64,000 nucleotides of DNA from Moritella marina ATCC 15381 (GCF_008931805.1 NZ_CP044399.1:1798001-1862000); one strand, 5' to 3'. Shown: positions 52,870 to 63,140, counted from the stretch's first letter. A program made the numbers and translations. Notes: generated from the sequence alone by a model not told the origin.

Positions 52870-53628
52870 TTAACGGGCTTTATTCCAATCAATACACTGC
52901 TGTAAAGAGATACCAGAACCACCGAATATATCCAGAGCACTGCCAATCGTTAAATCAACCTTACCATTTGATAACTGCTCGACTAAGACTAAATCTTCGA
53001 TACTTCGGGCACCACCGGCATAAGTCACAGGTATTGTCACATGTTGACCTAATAAAGCGACAAGCTCTTGATCTATACCATTTTGCAGCCCTTCAACGTC
53101 AGCAGCATGAATCAGAAATTCAGCACAATGCTCAGCAAGTTGGTGCAATGTGTCGGCGTTTATCACGGTATCCGTTACGGTTTGCCAACGATTAGTCGCT
53201 ATGTTCCAACCCTGTGCAGTTTTTCTGCAACTCAGATCTAAAATCAAATGTTCTTTACCGACAGACGCTTTCAACTGCGCTAATTTATCCCAGCTAAATT
53301 CATTACCGTCAAACAAGTATGACGTCACAATCACATGTGAAGCACCTGCTTCTATATATTTAGTGGCGTTGGTTAAATTAACACCACCACCAAACTGCAA
53401 GCCACAGGGCCATGCTTGTAATGCGTTTAATACTTCAGATTCATTGTTTGGACCTAATGCAATAACATGACCGCCACGTAAATCGTGCTGGCGGTAAATA
53501 TCTGCATAATAAGCCGCATCATACTGGCTAATAAAGTTAGTTGCAGCACCTTGTTCATTCAAGCTACCACCTACAATTTGTTTTACTTTACCCTGGTGTA
53601 AATCAATACAAGGACGAAACTGAGTCAA
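52870..53628 (-). CDS. Eukaryotic-type HisA (His6-like) ProFAR isomerase
   Basis: A 252-aa TIM barrel. It starts TTG at 53628 behind an ideal AGGAG site. Sequence blocks (FRPCIDLHQGKVKQIVGG, LGPNNESEVLNAL, VIVTSYLFDG, LDLSCRKT, EFLIHAADVEGLQNGID, VTYAGGARSIEDL, GKVDLTIGSALDIFGG) match fungal and plant His6 closely from memory. They do not match the usual bacterial HisA. The enzyme converts ProFAR to PRFAR in histidine synthesis. It stands outside any his operon; a normal hisA likely exists elsewhere in the genome. Confidence 0.85.
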   Translation of the reverse strand: MTQFRPCIDLHQGKVKQIVGGSLNEQGAATNFISQYDAAYYADIYRQHDLRGGHVIALGPNNESEVLNALQAWPCGLQFGGGVNLTNATKYIEAGASHVIVTSYLFDGNEFSWDKLAQLKASVGKEHLILDLSCRKTAQGWNIATNRWQTVTDTVINADTLHQLAEHCAEFLIHAADVEGLQNGIDQELVALLGQHVTIPVTYAGGARSIEDLVLVEQLSNGKVDLTIGSALDIFGGSGISLQQCIDWNKAR

Positions 53629-53998
53629 AACAACACTCCTCTGTTAAAGACAAAACGATCAATTCCTGATCATAGAACACGTTACGTATAAAAATATAGC
53701 TGACAGTATAACCACAATATAAACGTAATGCGGGGATTTTCAGCATTTTAAATGGTTAATAGTGCTGTCACAAATAATTGTTAAATTAGCGTTAAAAATT
53801 GAATCAAAAAAAGGATGTTATATGGTACCCTTTTGTTGGTAACGCATAAGTATTAGTTGTGACGTAACGTACTGATTTAATGACACACAGTCCTGAATTA
53901 ATAGCATTGAGAACACGTTTTGAGTAATGAAGCGCTAACCTAATAATTGACAACGCTGCTTACCCCCAAATATATGGATTAAAGAACCGGAGCTCGAT
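53629..53998. other. Non-coding spacer before the large HD-GYP gene
   Basis: 370 AT-rich bases between divergent genes. No tRNA, terminator or clear promoter pair was recognised. GGAG lies 8-9 bp before the TTG start at 53999. Confidence 0.5.
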
Positions 53999-56914
53999 TT
54001 GCAAAAGATTAAATTATCGCTGACTAACTATACTGCTATTGCCTTCTCAGTATTTCTATTTATTACGATCAGTATATTAATTTCAATCAGTTATAGCCGT
54101 ATGTCAGAAATGGCACAGGACACAGTGTCACAACAGTTCCAACGTTATGTTGACGATATTTACACTTCTGTGAGCGATAAATACAGACCTATCACCCAGA
54201 TTTTTGGCTACCTTAGTACCAGCTCTGATTGGGATAATGAAAAAGCTTCCGATATCAATTTAATCAAAGCAATCGATCTTACGCGATACCTCGCGAAGGA
54301 TACATTAACGAACTCCATTTATATGGGGTTCCCAAATGGTGATCTGCTGGGTGCACATAAACTCAGTTCTAAAACCAAACAATATTATTATGACGCTCCT
54401 GCACACGCAAAGTTTGTCATCGAAACACTTATATACAAAGAAGCTGATGTCAACGAACTAACCCGAGTCTACCTCAGCAACAAATTTAACGTCATTGATA
54501 CAACAGTAACTAAAAATGATTCATTAAATGTATTTGAACGCACTTGGTACAAAATAGGCGTACAGAGTCCAAATTTAGCCCCAACACCAATGTACAAAGA
54601 TTTAAGAACGAATGAAGATTCATTAACCTTGGTACAAAAACACCAGTTTTCTGGCGTTGTGATTGCAGCCGACCTTAATATTCGCACGATTGTAGACAGC
54701 CTCAAGGCCTCTGATTTAAGCGATGATGCGATACGAGTGTTATTTGGTGACAAAGGCCAGTTCGTTGTTTATCACAATAACAATAGTCACTTTTCAAATT
54801 TCAATGATAGCGCCAAAAATGAAGACCTAAATAGCTTGTTTAAAAGAGAAAACTTTAAAGTCATTATTAAACATAACTTGGATAAAAATAAGCTATTCAG
54901 CTTTAATTTCCAAGATAAAGAATGGTTCGGACAAAGTCATGCTATCAGTTTTATGCAAAATAATAATGCACGCCTTCTTATTGCAGTGCCTAAAAATAGT
55001 ATTCTAGGTTCTTCAAAAAGAATGCTTCAAGACACCATGCTAACGCTCATATCAGTGGGCATTTTATTTATTCCACTCAGCTGGCTATTCGCCCGTGTAT
55101 TAACGAGACCTTTACGCACCCTTTCTGAACAAATTAAACAAGTGACCGCATTGGATGTTTCAGAAATAGAAACAACACAATCAAATATTAAAGAAATCGC
55201 AGAATTACAGCAATCAACATCTAAAATGCGCACAACATTAGATGATTTTTTACGCTTACTCACCATGCTTTCAAACGAACAAGATATTCATAGCCTATTA
55301 GAAAAAACCTGTGATAAAGCCAGTATTATGCTCGACGCTGATAGTGCTTTTGTATATTTAAAATCTGAAGAAGATGACAATATATTAGAACCCTATATTT
55401 TACATACTCAAAACGACAGTATAAAAACGGATATTAGCCAATGTCCTAGCCTCTCTACCCAGTGGCCATATGAAAAACTAAGAAACAATGTCAATGTAAA
55501 GGATATTCAATTTAACCTTATCCACCCAATGCTTAAAACCGCGTTAATTAAAGCAGGCATACATCCTGAAAACAGTAATGTTTATACGTTAACCATTCCT
55601 TTGGTTGATCGCAGCGGCAACATTCTTGGTTTACTTGGGTTTAGTTACGACGAATGTCTTGACGGAGAAGAGCTAACGCATGTCATGGGCGTAGCAAAAA
55701 CGCTATCAGATTTTGTATCACTCTCTTTTGAAAGCCAAAATTTAATGGCTAAGCAAAAAGAACTGCTTAACTCGTTTATCAAATTGATTGCAGGTGCGAT
55801 TGATACAAAATCCCCCTATACAGGCGCTCACTGTCAACGTGTACCCGAACTTGCCAGTATGCTTGCAGCCGAGGCATCGAAATCAACAAAAACACAGTTC
55901 AGTAAATTCAATTTGGATTCCAAGGGTTGGGAGCAACTCAATATCGCGGCATGGCTACATGACTGCGGTAAGGTGACAACACCTGAATATATAATAGATA
56001 AAGCGACTAAATTAGAAACCATCTACAACCGAATCAACGAAATCAGAATGCGTTTTGAAGTACTTATCCGCGATGCTCAGATTCAAGCTCTGACGGCTAT
56101 ATCACAGGGGGAATGCGCGAAACAAACCAACAATATCTTGGCTGAAAACATCGCTCAAATTGAAGATGATTTTGCATTTATCGCTAAATGTAACCTCGGT
56201 GAGCACATGATTAATGACGAAGCTGTAGACAGAATTAAATCGATATCTCAACAAACTTGGTTGCGCTTTCTTGACGACGAACTCGGACTTTCTCCCGCTG
56301 AACGCGCGCAAAAAACTAGAGCTACACCTGTTACACTCCCTATCATGGAACCTGTGCTGTCAGACCGCGCAGAACATTTGATTTCGCACATCGATAACTC
56401 ATTGGAATTAGAAGCGCATTTACGTTTTAATATGAAACGTCCACTACAGCGTAATAATTTGGGTGAACTGCATAATTTAATGATCCAACGAGGCACTATT
56501 AATGCCGAAGAGCGCTACGTCATTAACCATCATGTCATTCAAACAATTACCATGTTAGAGCAGCTGCCGTTACCAGCCCATTTAAGCCGAGTACCCGAGA
56601 TTGCTGGGGGTCATCACGAACAATTAAATGGTCGCGGTTACCCACGAGGTTACCAAGAAGATGAAATATCGCTTGAAGCTCGTATATTAGCCATTGCAGA
56701 TGTGTTTGAGGCGCTGACAGCCAGCGATAGGCCTTATAAGACAGCTAAATCACTGAGTCAAAGTATTAAAATATTAAGCTTTATGAGTAAAGATAGACAT
56801 ATAGACAGCGATCTATTTAAACTATTCTTAAGCTCAGGCATTTACCTTGATTATGCACAAAAATATTTAAAACCAGAACAAATTGATCATGTTGATATTA
56901 CTGAATATTTATAG
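53999..56914 (+). CDS. Membrane sensor with GAF and split HD-GYP domains
   Basis: 971 aa starting at TTG (GGAG upstream). A transmembrane helix (10-33), a periplasmic sensor of about 320 residues in the style of double-Cache domains, a second helix (about 345-365), HAMP, GAF (about 410-580), then HD-GYP. The HD pair is at His654-Asp655 (LHDCGK), and the GYP block HHEQLNGRGYPRG begins at His872. The about 200 residues between them far exceed the usual spacing, so the domain carries a large insertion. It is probably a c-di-GMP phosphodiesterase controlled by an outside signal. Confidence 0.88.
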   Translation: MQKIKLSLTNYTAIAFSVFLFITISILISISYSRMSEMAQDTVSQQFQRYVDDIYTSVSDKYRPITQIFGYLSTSSDWDNEKASDINLIKAIDLTRYLAKDTLTNSIYMGFPNGDLLGAHKLSSKTKQYYYDAPAHAKFVIETLIYKEADVNELTRVYLSNKFNVIDTTVTKNDSLNVFERTWYKIGVQSPNLAPTPMYKDLRTNEDSLTLVQKHQFSGVVIAADLNIRTIVDSLKASDLSDDAIRVLFGDKGQFVVYHNNNSHFSNFNDSAKNEDLNSLFKRENFKVIIKHNLDKNKLFSFNFQDKEWFGQSHAISFMQNNNARLLIAVPKNSILGSSKRMLQDTMLTLISVGILFIPLSWLFARVLTRPLRTLSEQIKQVTALDVSEIETTQSNIKEIAELQQSTSKMRTTLDDFLRLLTMLSNEQDIHSLLEKTCDKASIMLDADSAFVYLKSEEDDNILEPYILHTQNDSIKTDISQCPSLSTQWPYEKLRNNVNVKDIQFNLIHPMLKTALIKAGIHPENSNVYTLTIPLVDRSGNILGLLGFSYDECLDGEELTHVMGVAKTLSDFVSLSFESQNLMAKQKELLNSFIKLIAGAIDTKSPYTGAHCQRVPELASMLAAEASKSTKTQFSKFNLDSKGWEQLNIAAWLHDCGKVTTPEYIIDKATKLETIYNRINEIRMRFEVLIRDAQIQALTAISQGECAKQTNNILAENIAQIEDDFAFIAKCNLGEHMINDEAVDRIKSISQQTWLRFLDDELGLSPAERAQKTRATPVTLPIMEPVLSDRAEHLISHIDNSLELEAHLRFNMKRPLQRNNLGELHNLMIQRGTINAEERYVINHHVIQTITMLEQLPLPAHLSRVPEIAGGHHEQLNGRGYPRGYQEDEISLEARILAIADVFEALTASDRPYKTAKSLSQSIKILSFMSKDRHIDSDLFKLFLSSGIYLDYAQKYLKPEQIDHVDITEYL

Positions 56915-56971
56915 ATGCTTTCTCGTGCGCCATCGCGATGTACGCAACGAAACAAGATTAAAATATTGCTC

Positions 56972-57003
56972 AGATAGGTTAGATAGGTTAGATAGGTTAG
57001 ATA
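56972..57003. repeat. Nine-base tandem repeat (AGATAGGTT)x3.5
   Basis: Three exact copies plus a 5-bp partial copy in the spacer after the large HD-GYP gene. No coding effect. Confidence 0.9.
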
Positions 57004-57062
57004 TTCGAAGGCTAGAATTTATTAAAGTTATAGCTTTAAGCTTTTAAGACGCCAGAAACTAA

Positions 57063-57088
57063 AACGCCATCTACGAAGAGATGGCGTT
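57063..57088 (+). terminator. Terminator of the large HD-GYP gene
   Basis: A 10-bp perfect stem AACGCCATCT with a 6-nt loop, followed by AAATTTTG. Confidence 0.65.
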
Positions 57089-57443
57089 AAATTTTGAATT
57101 CCTAGATATTAGTAACCTAAGTGTCTTGGGTAAGTGAATTTTGTGTTATATAAATCACCGAAAACAGGAGTTGCAGGTACTGAATTTTTCATAGGTCTCA
57201 CCTTCTAAATCATTAATCAAAAATTGAACCACATGGCTCAGTTGATCTCGGTTCCTTGGAGGCGGTTTAACGGACTCATCCTTTGAGCATTTATCTATCT
57301 TCTTGTTCAGAAGATGTGACCAATGTAACATAAATAATTCATTGCGCAAGCTTTCATTTGAAACTAATCACATAATCAAACAAATAAACTAGACTTTCAA
57401 TTCGCTGATTGTGTTTACTTTCACCCTAAACTTACAAAACAAC
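57089..57443. other. Spacer before the icmF stop; doubtful short frame
   Basis: 355 bp with no recognised gene. A 64-codon minus-strand frame (57155-57349) opens only at a TTG and has no convincing ribosome binding site, no motif and a mixed polar composition, so I do not call it. No clear icmF terminator is visible. Confidence 0.4.
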
Positions 57444-60400
57444 CTACATATTTCGACGATATTTCCCCCCTGCTAAATACAGCACATCGGTTAACTGAGA
57501 TAAACTCGCATGAGGCACCGCATCCATCAACGCAGCAAAGCTATTATCACCAGCCAATAATCTCGCCCTCATCGCGTCCAATGACAACGTAGCCTGCACT
57601 TTATGCTGTAGCTTAAACTTTAATACACTGTCTATTTGTTGCTGCTTTTTAGTTTCACTACAACGCACTAATTCTTTATCGTTTAATGATGTAGCGTCAT
57701 GCTGCTCCGTATCTCTGGTCATGCAATTAACCCCCACCATATCAAGTTCGCCTGTGCCTTTTAACTTCTCATAATACATGCTTTGTTGCTGTATTTGCGT
57801 GCGTTGATAACCGGTTTCAATTGCGCCAAGTACCCCGCCACGACGGGCTAAACGGTTAAATTCGCCATAGACTGATTCTTCAACAAGGTCAGTTAATTGC
57901 GAAATGATGTAGCTACCTTGCAAAGGGTTTTGATTTTTACTTAAGCCAAACTCACGATTAATAATGGATTGAATCGACAGCGCACGATAGACTGAGTTTT
58001 CCGTCGGTGTCGTGATCGTTTCATCATATGCATTTGTATGTAAGCTATTACAGTTATCACACAACGCATACATAGCTTGTAGACTCGTGCGTATATCATT
58101 CAAATCAATTTCTTGTGATTGCAGGCTGCGACCAGATGTTTGGATGTGATACTTTAATTTTTGGCTACGTTCATTGGCCTTATAGACTGATTTTAATGTT
58201 CTTGACCATATCCGTCGTGCAGCGCGTCCTATCACGGCATATTCAGGATCCATACCATTACTAAAGAAAAAGCTCAGTCGTGGTGCAACATCGTCAATAT
58301 CCAAACCTTGCGCTAAATAATACTCTAATAACGTAAAACCATTCGCCAATGTAAAGGCCAGCTGCGTGATGGGGTTCGCCCCCGCTTCACCAATATGATA
58401 ACCACTCACTGACACAGGATAAAATTTCTCAATGGCATTAGCACTAAAGTAGCCTTGCATATCGGCCATTAACTTAAGTGAGAAGTCGAGTGAGAAAATA
58501 CACTCGTTTTGCGCGATCTCTTCTTTTAAAATATCAGCTTGCAGTGTGCCCCTGACTTTTTGATAAGTCGTGGTTTTCAACACTGTATATTCCGCTTCTA
58601 AGCCAAGTAATTGACTCATTAGCACCTGTCCAGAAATACCGAGTAATTTAAGCCCTAATCCCTCATTGCCTTGCGGCAGATCACCGCGATACACAGGGCG
58701 TTGTTTCGCCCTCATACGTGCAGAGCTTAAATAGCGAGTTATGTGTTTATTGGCTTTTGACCATAGCTTCATTTTGGTTAAATACAGCTCAACTTGTTGG
58801 TCAATCGCGGTATGTAAAAACCACGCCATAAGCACGGGTGCAGGGCCATTAATCGTCATCGATACCGACGTGCCAACATCACAGAGGTCGATACCAGAAT
58901 ACAGTATTTTCATATCATCGAGCGTTGCAATGGATACACCAGACATACCAATACAAGCAAACACATCTGGCGTTAAAGCGGGATCGTGGCCGTAGAGGGT
59001 ATTAGGATCAAACGCCGTAGATAAGCGAATCGACTTTTGGCCTTTAATCAAATAATGAAAACGCTTATTGGTATCTTCAGGTAAGCCTTCGCCGGCAAAC
59101 ATGCGTGTCGGATCTTCATCATTATGTCTTTTGGGGAAAACCCCCGCGGTATAAGGAAACTGTCCAGGGCAATTTTCATTGAGTAAAAAAGCCGTTATAT
59201 TATCCCAATGCCGTTCATCTGGTTTTATCACATGCGGGATCACAGTACCGCTTAAACTCACAAAGTGGTCTTTATGCTCACCATACGTTTGCTGAGAATC
59301 GATGGTATCAACACCCTCTTCAATTCGTTTTAATGCCAACTCATCTTCGTCTCTGAACCAAGCCAGTAACGCATGTCTAAGTGGCACTGACAGCTTAGCT
59401 AAAAGCTTGTTATAACGTTTTCGTAACGGCGGTAAGATCATTTTTAGCGAAGCATCTGTGACTAAAAAACTGTGCTCATCAGATTCATTGATTATATCAG
59501 CCTGCGGATAGCGCCCAAGTTTAGTCGGTAAACAAGGATCGCAGAGATCAGCTAACACTTGATAACAACTATGCAGTTCCCGCACTTGTGCTATTTGCTG
59601 CGCATTCATATCGCTTAATTCTGCATAATTGTTATAGATACGCGTTAAATAATCCGGATGTTGTAAATTTAACTTGCTTGCCGATAGCGTCCAATCATAA
59701 CGGGGATAATGCCTGAGTGCTTGTTGGTATATTTTTTCAATGTCAGGCTGTATTGAAAAAGGTAACTGAGTGCCATATTTGGCCTTGAATTCGGTCATCA
59801 AAAATGCGATAAATCGATTAAAACCATGATCGTCATAGTGACTTGCGACCATCGGGAATACAGGCGGCTCGTGACTCAAAGAATGCTTTTCTTGCTGGTT
59901 AAAGCGCCACTGTTGTTGCACATCATTAAACGCATCTTCACAGCCTTGCTGATCGGCTTTATTTAGCACTATAGCATCGGCATATTGTAACATCTCAATT
60001 TTTTCTAACTGACTGCTCGCACCATAATCCTTGGTCATGAGATAAAGGCTAAAATCAACCATATCGACTATCGCGCTATCGCTTTGCCCAATACCGGCCG
60101 TTTCAACCAACACCAGATCAAATCCTTGATTAATCAATATCGGCACGCTCGTTTGTAATGATTGGCTGACCGACACATTGGCTTGTCGTGTCGCTATCGA
60201 ACGCATGAATAATCGCTCGTGCGGCAAGGTATTAATACGAATACGATCGCCGAGCAAAGCACCTCCCGTTTTTTGGGCGCTGGGGTCGACCGCTAAATAG
60301 GCAATCCTAATATCAGAATAAAGCTGTAATAATGCCGCTAATAATTCATCAATAAAAGTGCTTTTACCCGCGCCGCCGGTGCCAGTAATCCCCATCACCA

Positions 60401-60965
60401 GACTTGCTTTACGGTTATCACTCACTATGTTATTCGTCGCTAATCGGTCTTGCTCTATAGCGGTAATTAACTGTCCAAAATACAAATCTGTTGCAGGTTT
60501 TTTGGTTAATTTTTTAAGCTTAAATTTTGCAGCCGTTTTAGGTTTAACAGCGATTAAACGGTTTAATAAATCACTTATCATCTCGTCTAAACTCAGTACG
60601 TCATCACGAGTATAAACACGCGTAATACCTTGCTGTTCTAATCTTCTCGCTTCTCCAGCAGAAATCGTCGCGCCGCCGCCAACGAATATTGCAGGTTTAG
60701 CCCCGAGATCGGCTAGACTCGATAATAAATAACCGAAATAGGCATCGTGCCCACCTTGATAGGAACTCATCGCAATAGCATCAACATCCTCTTGTAATGC
60801 TGCAGTAACGACATCATGCACTGAACGATTAATGCCTAGGTGAATAACTTCAACGCCTCGCGCTTGTAATAACCGTCGTACAATATTAATTGCCGCGTCA
60901 TGACCGTCAAATAGACAAGTCGCGGTTAAAATGCGTAAGGGGAACTTGGTTGAAGTCATTTTCAT
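57444..60965 (-). CDS. icmF: Fused isobutyryl-CoA mutase IcmF
   Basis: 1173 aa, fusing three parts found apart in other mutases. Residues 1-135 are the B12 domain with DGHDAAIN (His22 as lower cobalt ligand) and a GGGATI loop. Residues 185-410 are a MeaB-like G-protein chaperone with P-loop GITGTGGAGKST at 192-203 and an NKAD motif. The C-terminal 600 residues are the substrate barrel (RFHYLIKGQKSIRLSTAFDPNTLYGHDP and YHIGEAGANP). It interconverts isobutyryl-CoA and butyryl-CoA with adenosylcobalamin. It follows bkdB after 22 bp and is surely in the bkd operon. Confidence 0.94.
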   Translation of the reverse strand: MKMTSTKFPLRILTATCLFDGHDAAINIVRRLLQARGVEVIHLGINRSVHDVVTAALQEDVDAIAMSSYQGGHDAYFGYLLSSLADLGAKPAIFVGGGATISAGEARRLEQQGITRVYTRDDVLSLDEMISDLLNRLIAVKPKTAAKFKLKKLTKKPATDLYFGQLITAIEQDRLATNNIVSDNRKASLVMGITGTGGAGKSTFIDELLAALLQLYSDIRIAYLAVDPSAQKTGGALLGDRIRINTLPHERLFMRSIATRQANVSVSQSLQTSVPILINQGFDLVLVETAGIGQSDSAIVDMVDFSLYLMTKDYGASSQLEKIEMLQYADAIVLNKADQQGCEDAFNDVQQQWRFNQQEKHSLSHEPPVFPMVASHYDDHGFNRFIAFLMTEFKAKYGTQLPFSIQPDIEKIYQQALRHYPRYDWTLSASKLNLQHPDYLTRIYNNYAELSDMNAQQIAQVRELHSCYQVLADLCDPCLPTKLGRYPQADIINESDEHSFLVTDASLKMILPPLRKRYNKLLAKLSVPLRHALLAWFRDEDELALKRIEEGVDTIDSQQTYGEHKDHFVSLSGTVIPHVIKPDERHWDNITAFLLNENCPGQFPYTAGVFPKRHNDEDPTRMFAGEGLPEDTNKRFHYLIKGQKSIRLSTAFDPNTLYGHDPALTPDVFACIGMSGVSIATLDDMKILYSGIDLCDVGTSVSMTINGPAPVLMAWFLHTAIDQQVELYLTKMKLWSKANKHITRYLSSARMRAKQRPVYRGDLPQGNEGLGLKLLGISGQVLMSQLLGLEAEYTVLKTTTYQKVRGTLQADILKEEIAQNECIFSLDFSLKLMADMQGYFSANAIEKFYPVSVSGYHIGEAGANPITQLAFTLANGFTLLEYYLAQGLDIDDVAPRLSFFFSNGMDPEYAVIGRAARRIWSRTLKSVYKANERSQKLKYHIQTSGRSLQSQEIDLNDIRTSLQAMYALCDNCNSLHTNAYDETITTPTENSVYRALSIQSIINREFGLSKNQNPLQGSYIISQLTDLVEESVYGEFNRLARRGGVLGAIETGYQRTQIQQQSMYYEKLKGTGELDMVGVNCMTRDTEQHDATSLNDKELVRCSETKKQQQIDSVLKFKLQHKVQATLSLDAMRARLLAGDNSFAALMDAVPHASLSQLTDVLYLAGGKYRRNM

Positions 60966-60987
60966 CGCTCTTCACTCCGTCTTTTTA

Positions 60988-62163
60988 TTAGTTTTGTAAT
61001 GCTAAATCCGCCATTAATACAGCGAGGAATCGAGCGGCTTCACCACCCGTTATCGACCGATGATCAAACGTTAAAGACAGTGGCAAGAAAGTTCGTTCAA
61101 CAAGAGCAGATTGATCATCGCCTTTTTTAGCCAAGAGTAGTTGTTGAAATAAACGCCCAGTCCCCAATATTGCGACGGTTGGAGGCATCACAATAGGGTT
61201 GGCATATTTACCGACCATACTGCCAAAGTTAGACAAAGTAATGGTACTGCCACGCAGATCATCAGCGGCTATTTTACGTGCCGTCACTAACTCTTTAATC
61301 GTGTTAATTTTGTCACGCATCGCTTTGGCACTGTAATTTTGTGCATCACGGATCACGGGAACAAACAAGCCATCCTTGGTATCAACAGCTAACCCTAAGT
61401 GCATCGATTTAATCACACGACGACCAATAGCATGGCTGTCATACCACGCATTTAAAGTCGGCTCGGCTTCACAAGCTAGCGCCATTGCGCGTATCATTCG
61501 AACAGTTATATCACCCCGATCAAACCAAGGTGTTATATCTGCATCGTCATGAAGTGTAACAGGCACAACTTCAGCATGTGCTTGTGCCATGGCTTTTGCC
61601 ATACTACGGCGAACACCTTTCAATGGTACTAACTCACCAACATCAGCAAAAATTTTAACAACACGTTCCACATCAGCTGCAGTAACCGTACTGTGTGGGC
61701 CCGAAGGCGTGACAATCGCTAAATCAATATTATATCTGTGTGCAAGCGCACGTACTGCTGGTGTGGCTTTAACACCAATACTGTTACCCGAGACCGATTG
61801 CGCCGTTTCTTTTAATTTAACTTCAGATGTGTGTAGTTCACCAACAACAGAAGTTGACGCTTTCGCCGGCTCCGCTGCTTGCGCTGTACCAGTGTTCGTC
61901 GTTGCCGTTGTGCATTCTGTCCCCTCAGCTTCTTCAGAGAATTCAACAAGTGGATCACCAGTATGAATAATATCGCCAACGTCGCCGTACAATTTCACCA
62001 CGGTAGCATTTTCTGGACACGGTATTTCGACAATCGCTTTGGCCGTTTCCATCGATACCATTAACTGGTCAGCAACAACCACATCTCCAGGTTTAACAAA
62101 CCATTCAACAATCTCGGCTTCGGGTAAACCTTCCCCTAAATCAGGTAATTTGAATATATGCAT
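60988..62163 (-). CDS. bkdB: Branched-chain 2-oxo acid dehydrogenase E2 (lipoamide acyltransferase)
   Basis: 391 aa. One lipoyl domain at the N-terminus (lysine in METAKAIVE), a linker, the E1/E3-binding domain (ATPAVRALAHRYNIDLAIVTPSGPHSTVTAADVERV) and the acyltransferase core. The active His motif reads FDHRSITGGEAARF, so the usual catalytic Asp of HRxxDG is Thr, as in some E2 subfamilies. It transfers the acyl group to CoA to give isobutyryl-, isovaleryl- or 2-methylbutyryl-CoA. It overlaps bkdA2 by one base and precedes icmF. Confidence 0.92.
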   Translation of the reverse strand: MHIFKLPDLGEGLPEAEIVEWFVKPGDVVVADQLMVSMETAKAIVEIPCPENATVVKLYGDVGDIIHTGDPLVEFSEEAEGTECTTATTNTGTAQAAEPAKASTSVVGELHTSEVKLKETAQSVSGNSIGVKATPAVRALAHRYNIDLAIVTPSGPHSTVTAADVERVVKIFADVGELVPLKGVRRSMAKAMAQAHAEVVPVTLHDDADITPWFDRGDITVRMIRAMALACEAEPTLNAWYDSHAIGRRVIKSMHLGLAVDTKDGLFVPVIRDAQNYSAKAMRDKINTIKELVTARKIAADDLRGSTITLSNFGSMVGKYANPIVMPPTVAILGTGRLFQQLLLAKKGDDQSALVERTFLPLSLTFDHRSITGGEAARFLAVLMADLALQN

Positions 62164-63140
62164 TAGAACTCCATGACATTATTAACGGCGGTAACAATTC
62201 GCTCCACACTGGGCATATAGTATTTTTCCATTTTAGCCAACGGCATGATGGTATCGTAGCCGCTTACCCGCATGACAGGGGCTAATAATGTCATCAGCCC
62301 TTCCTCTGCAATAATGGCAGCTATTTCGGATGCAACCCCACCACTACGCGGCGCTTCTGAGACAATGACGCAACGACCCGTTTTCGCTATCGAGCTCAAT
62401 ATCGTGGTTTTATCTATCGGTTTTATACAAGCAAGATCAATTACTTCTGCAGATATATTACGTTCAGCCAATTGTTCTGCTGCTTGCAAGGTTTCATATA
62501 ACATCGCCCCCCAGCTGACTAGCGTGACATCGCTACCCTCACGCAAGGTAAAGCAAACATCTAACGGTAAGGCTTGGCCATTATTGTCAACGGATTCAGT
62601 CTGCAAACGATAAATGCGTTTCGGTTCTAAAAACACCACAGGATCAGGATCGCGGATAGCAGCAAGTAGCAAGCCATAAGCGCGAGCTGGAGAAGAAGGG
62701 ATGACAACACGTATACCAGGTATATGAGCAAAAATAGCTTCGGTACTTTCGCTATGATGTTCCGGTGCATGAATACCACCACCGTATGGAGCACGCAGTA
62801 CCATAGGGCAGGTTAAACGGCCACGGGTACGATTACGCATCCGTCCTGCGTGACATAAGAACTGATCGAAAGCGGCATAAATAAACCCCATAAATTGAAT
62901 TTCGACCACAGGCTTCATACCTTGAGCTGCTAACCCAATAGCCATACCGCTTATCAGTGATTCAGCCAATGGTGTATCAATCACCCGATCACGACCAAAT
63001 TCAGCCTGTAATCCTTCTGTCGCGCGGAAAACACCGCCATTAGCACCCACATCCTCACCCAGCACTATCACGTCTTTATCTTCAGTCATGGCATCAAACA
63101 AAGCATGATTGACCCCATCAATAAGTGTCATGTCCTTCAT
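62163..63140 (-). CDS. bkdA2: Branched-chain 2-oxo acid dehydrogenase E1 beta
   Basis: A 325-aa transketolase-like beta subunit (EDVGANGGVFRATEGLQAEFGRDRVIDTPLAESLISGMAIGLAAQGMKPVVEIQFMGF, GGIHAPEHHSES), typical of E1b of the branched-chain complex. With E1 alpha it decarboxylates 2-oxo acids from Val, Leu and Ile using thiamine diphosphate. It overlaps bkdA1 by 4 bases (ATGA) and bkdB by one, so strictly coupled. Confidence 0.95.
   Translation of the reverse strand: MKDMTLIDGVNHALFDAMTEDKDVIVLGEDVGANGGVFRATEGLQAEFGRDRVIDTPLAESLISGMAIGLAAQGMKPVVEIQFMGFIYAAFDQFLCHAGRMRNRTRGRLTCPMVLRAPYGGGIHAPEHHSESTEAIFAHIPGIRVVIPSSPARAYGLLLAAIRDPDPVVFLEPKRIYRLQTESVDNNGQALPLDVCFTLREGSDVTLVSWGAMLYETLQAAEQLAERNISAEVIDLACIKPIDKTTILSSIAKTGRCVIVSEAPRSGGVASEIAAIIAEEGLMTLLAPVMRVSGYDTIMPLAKMEKYYMPSVERIVTAVNNVMEF

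Noticed and set aside
57155-57349. A 64-codon minus-strand frame before icmF
   Set aside because: It opens at TTG without a ribosome binding site and contains no recognisable motif; support is too weak.
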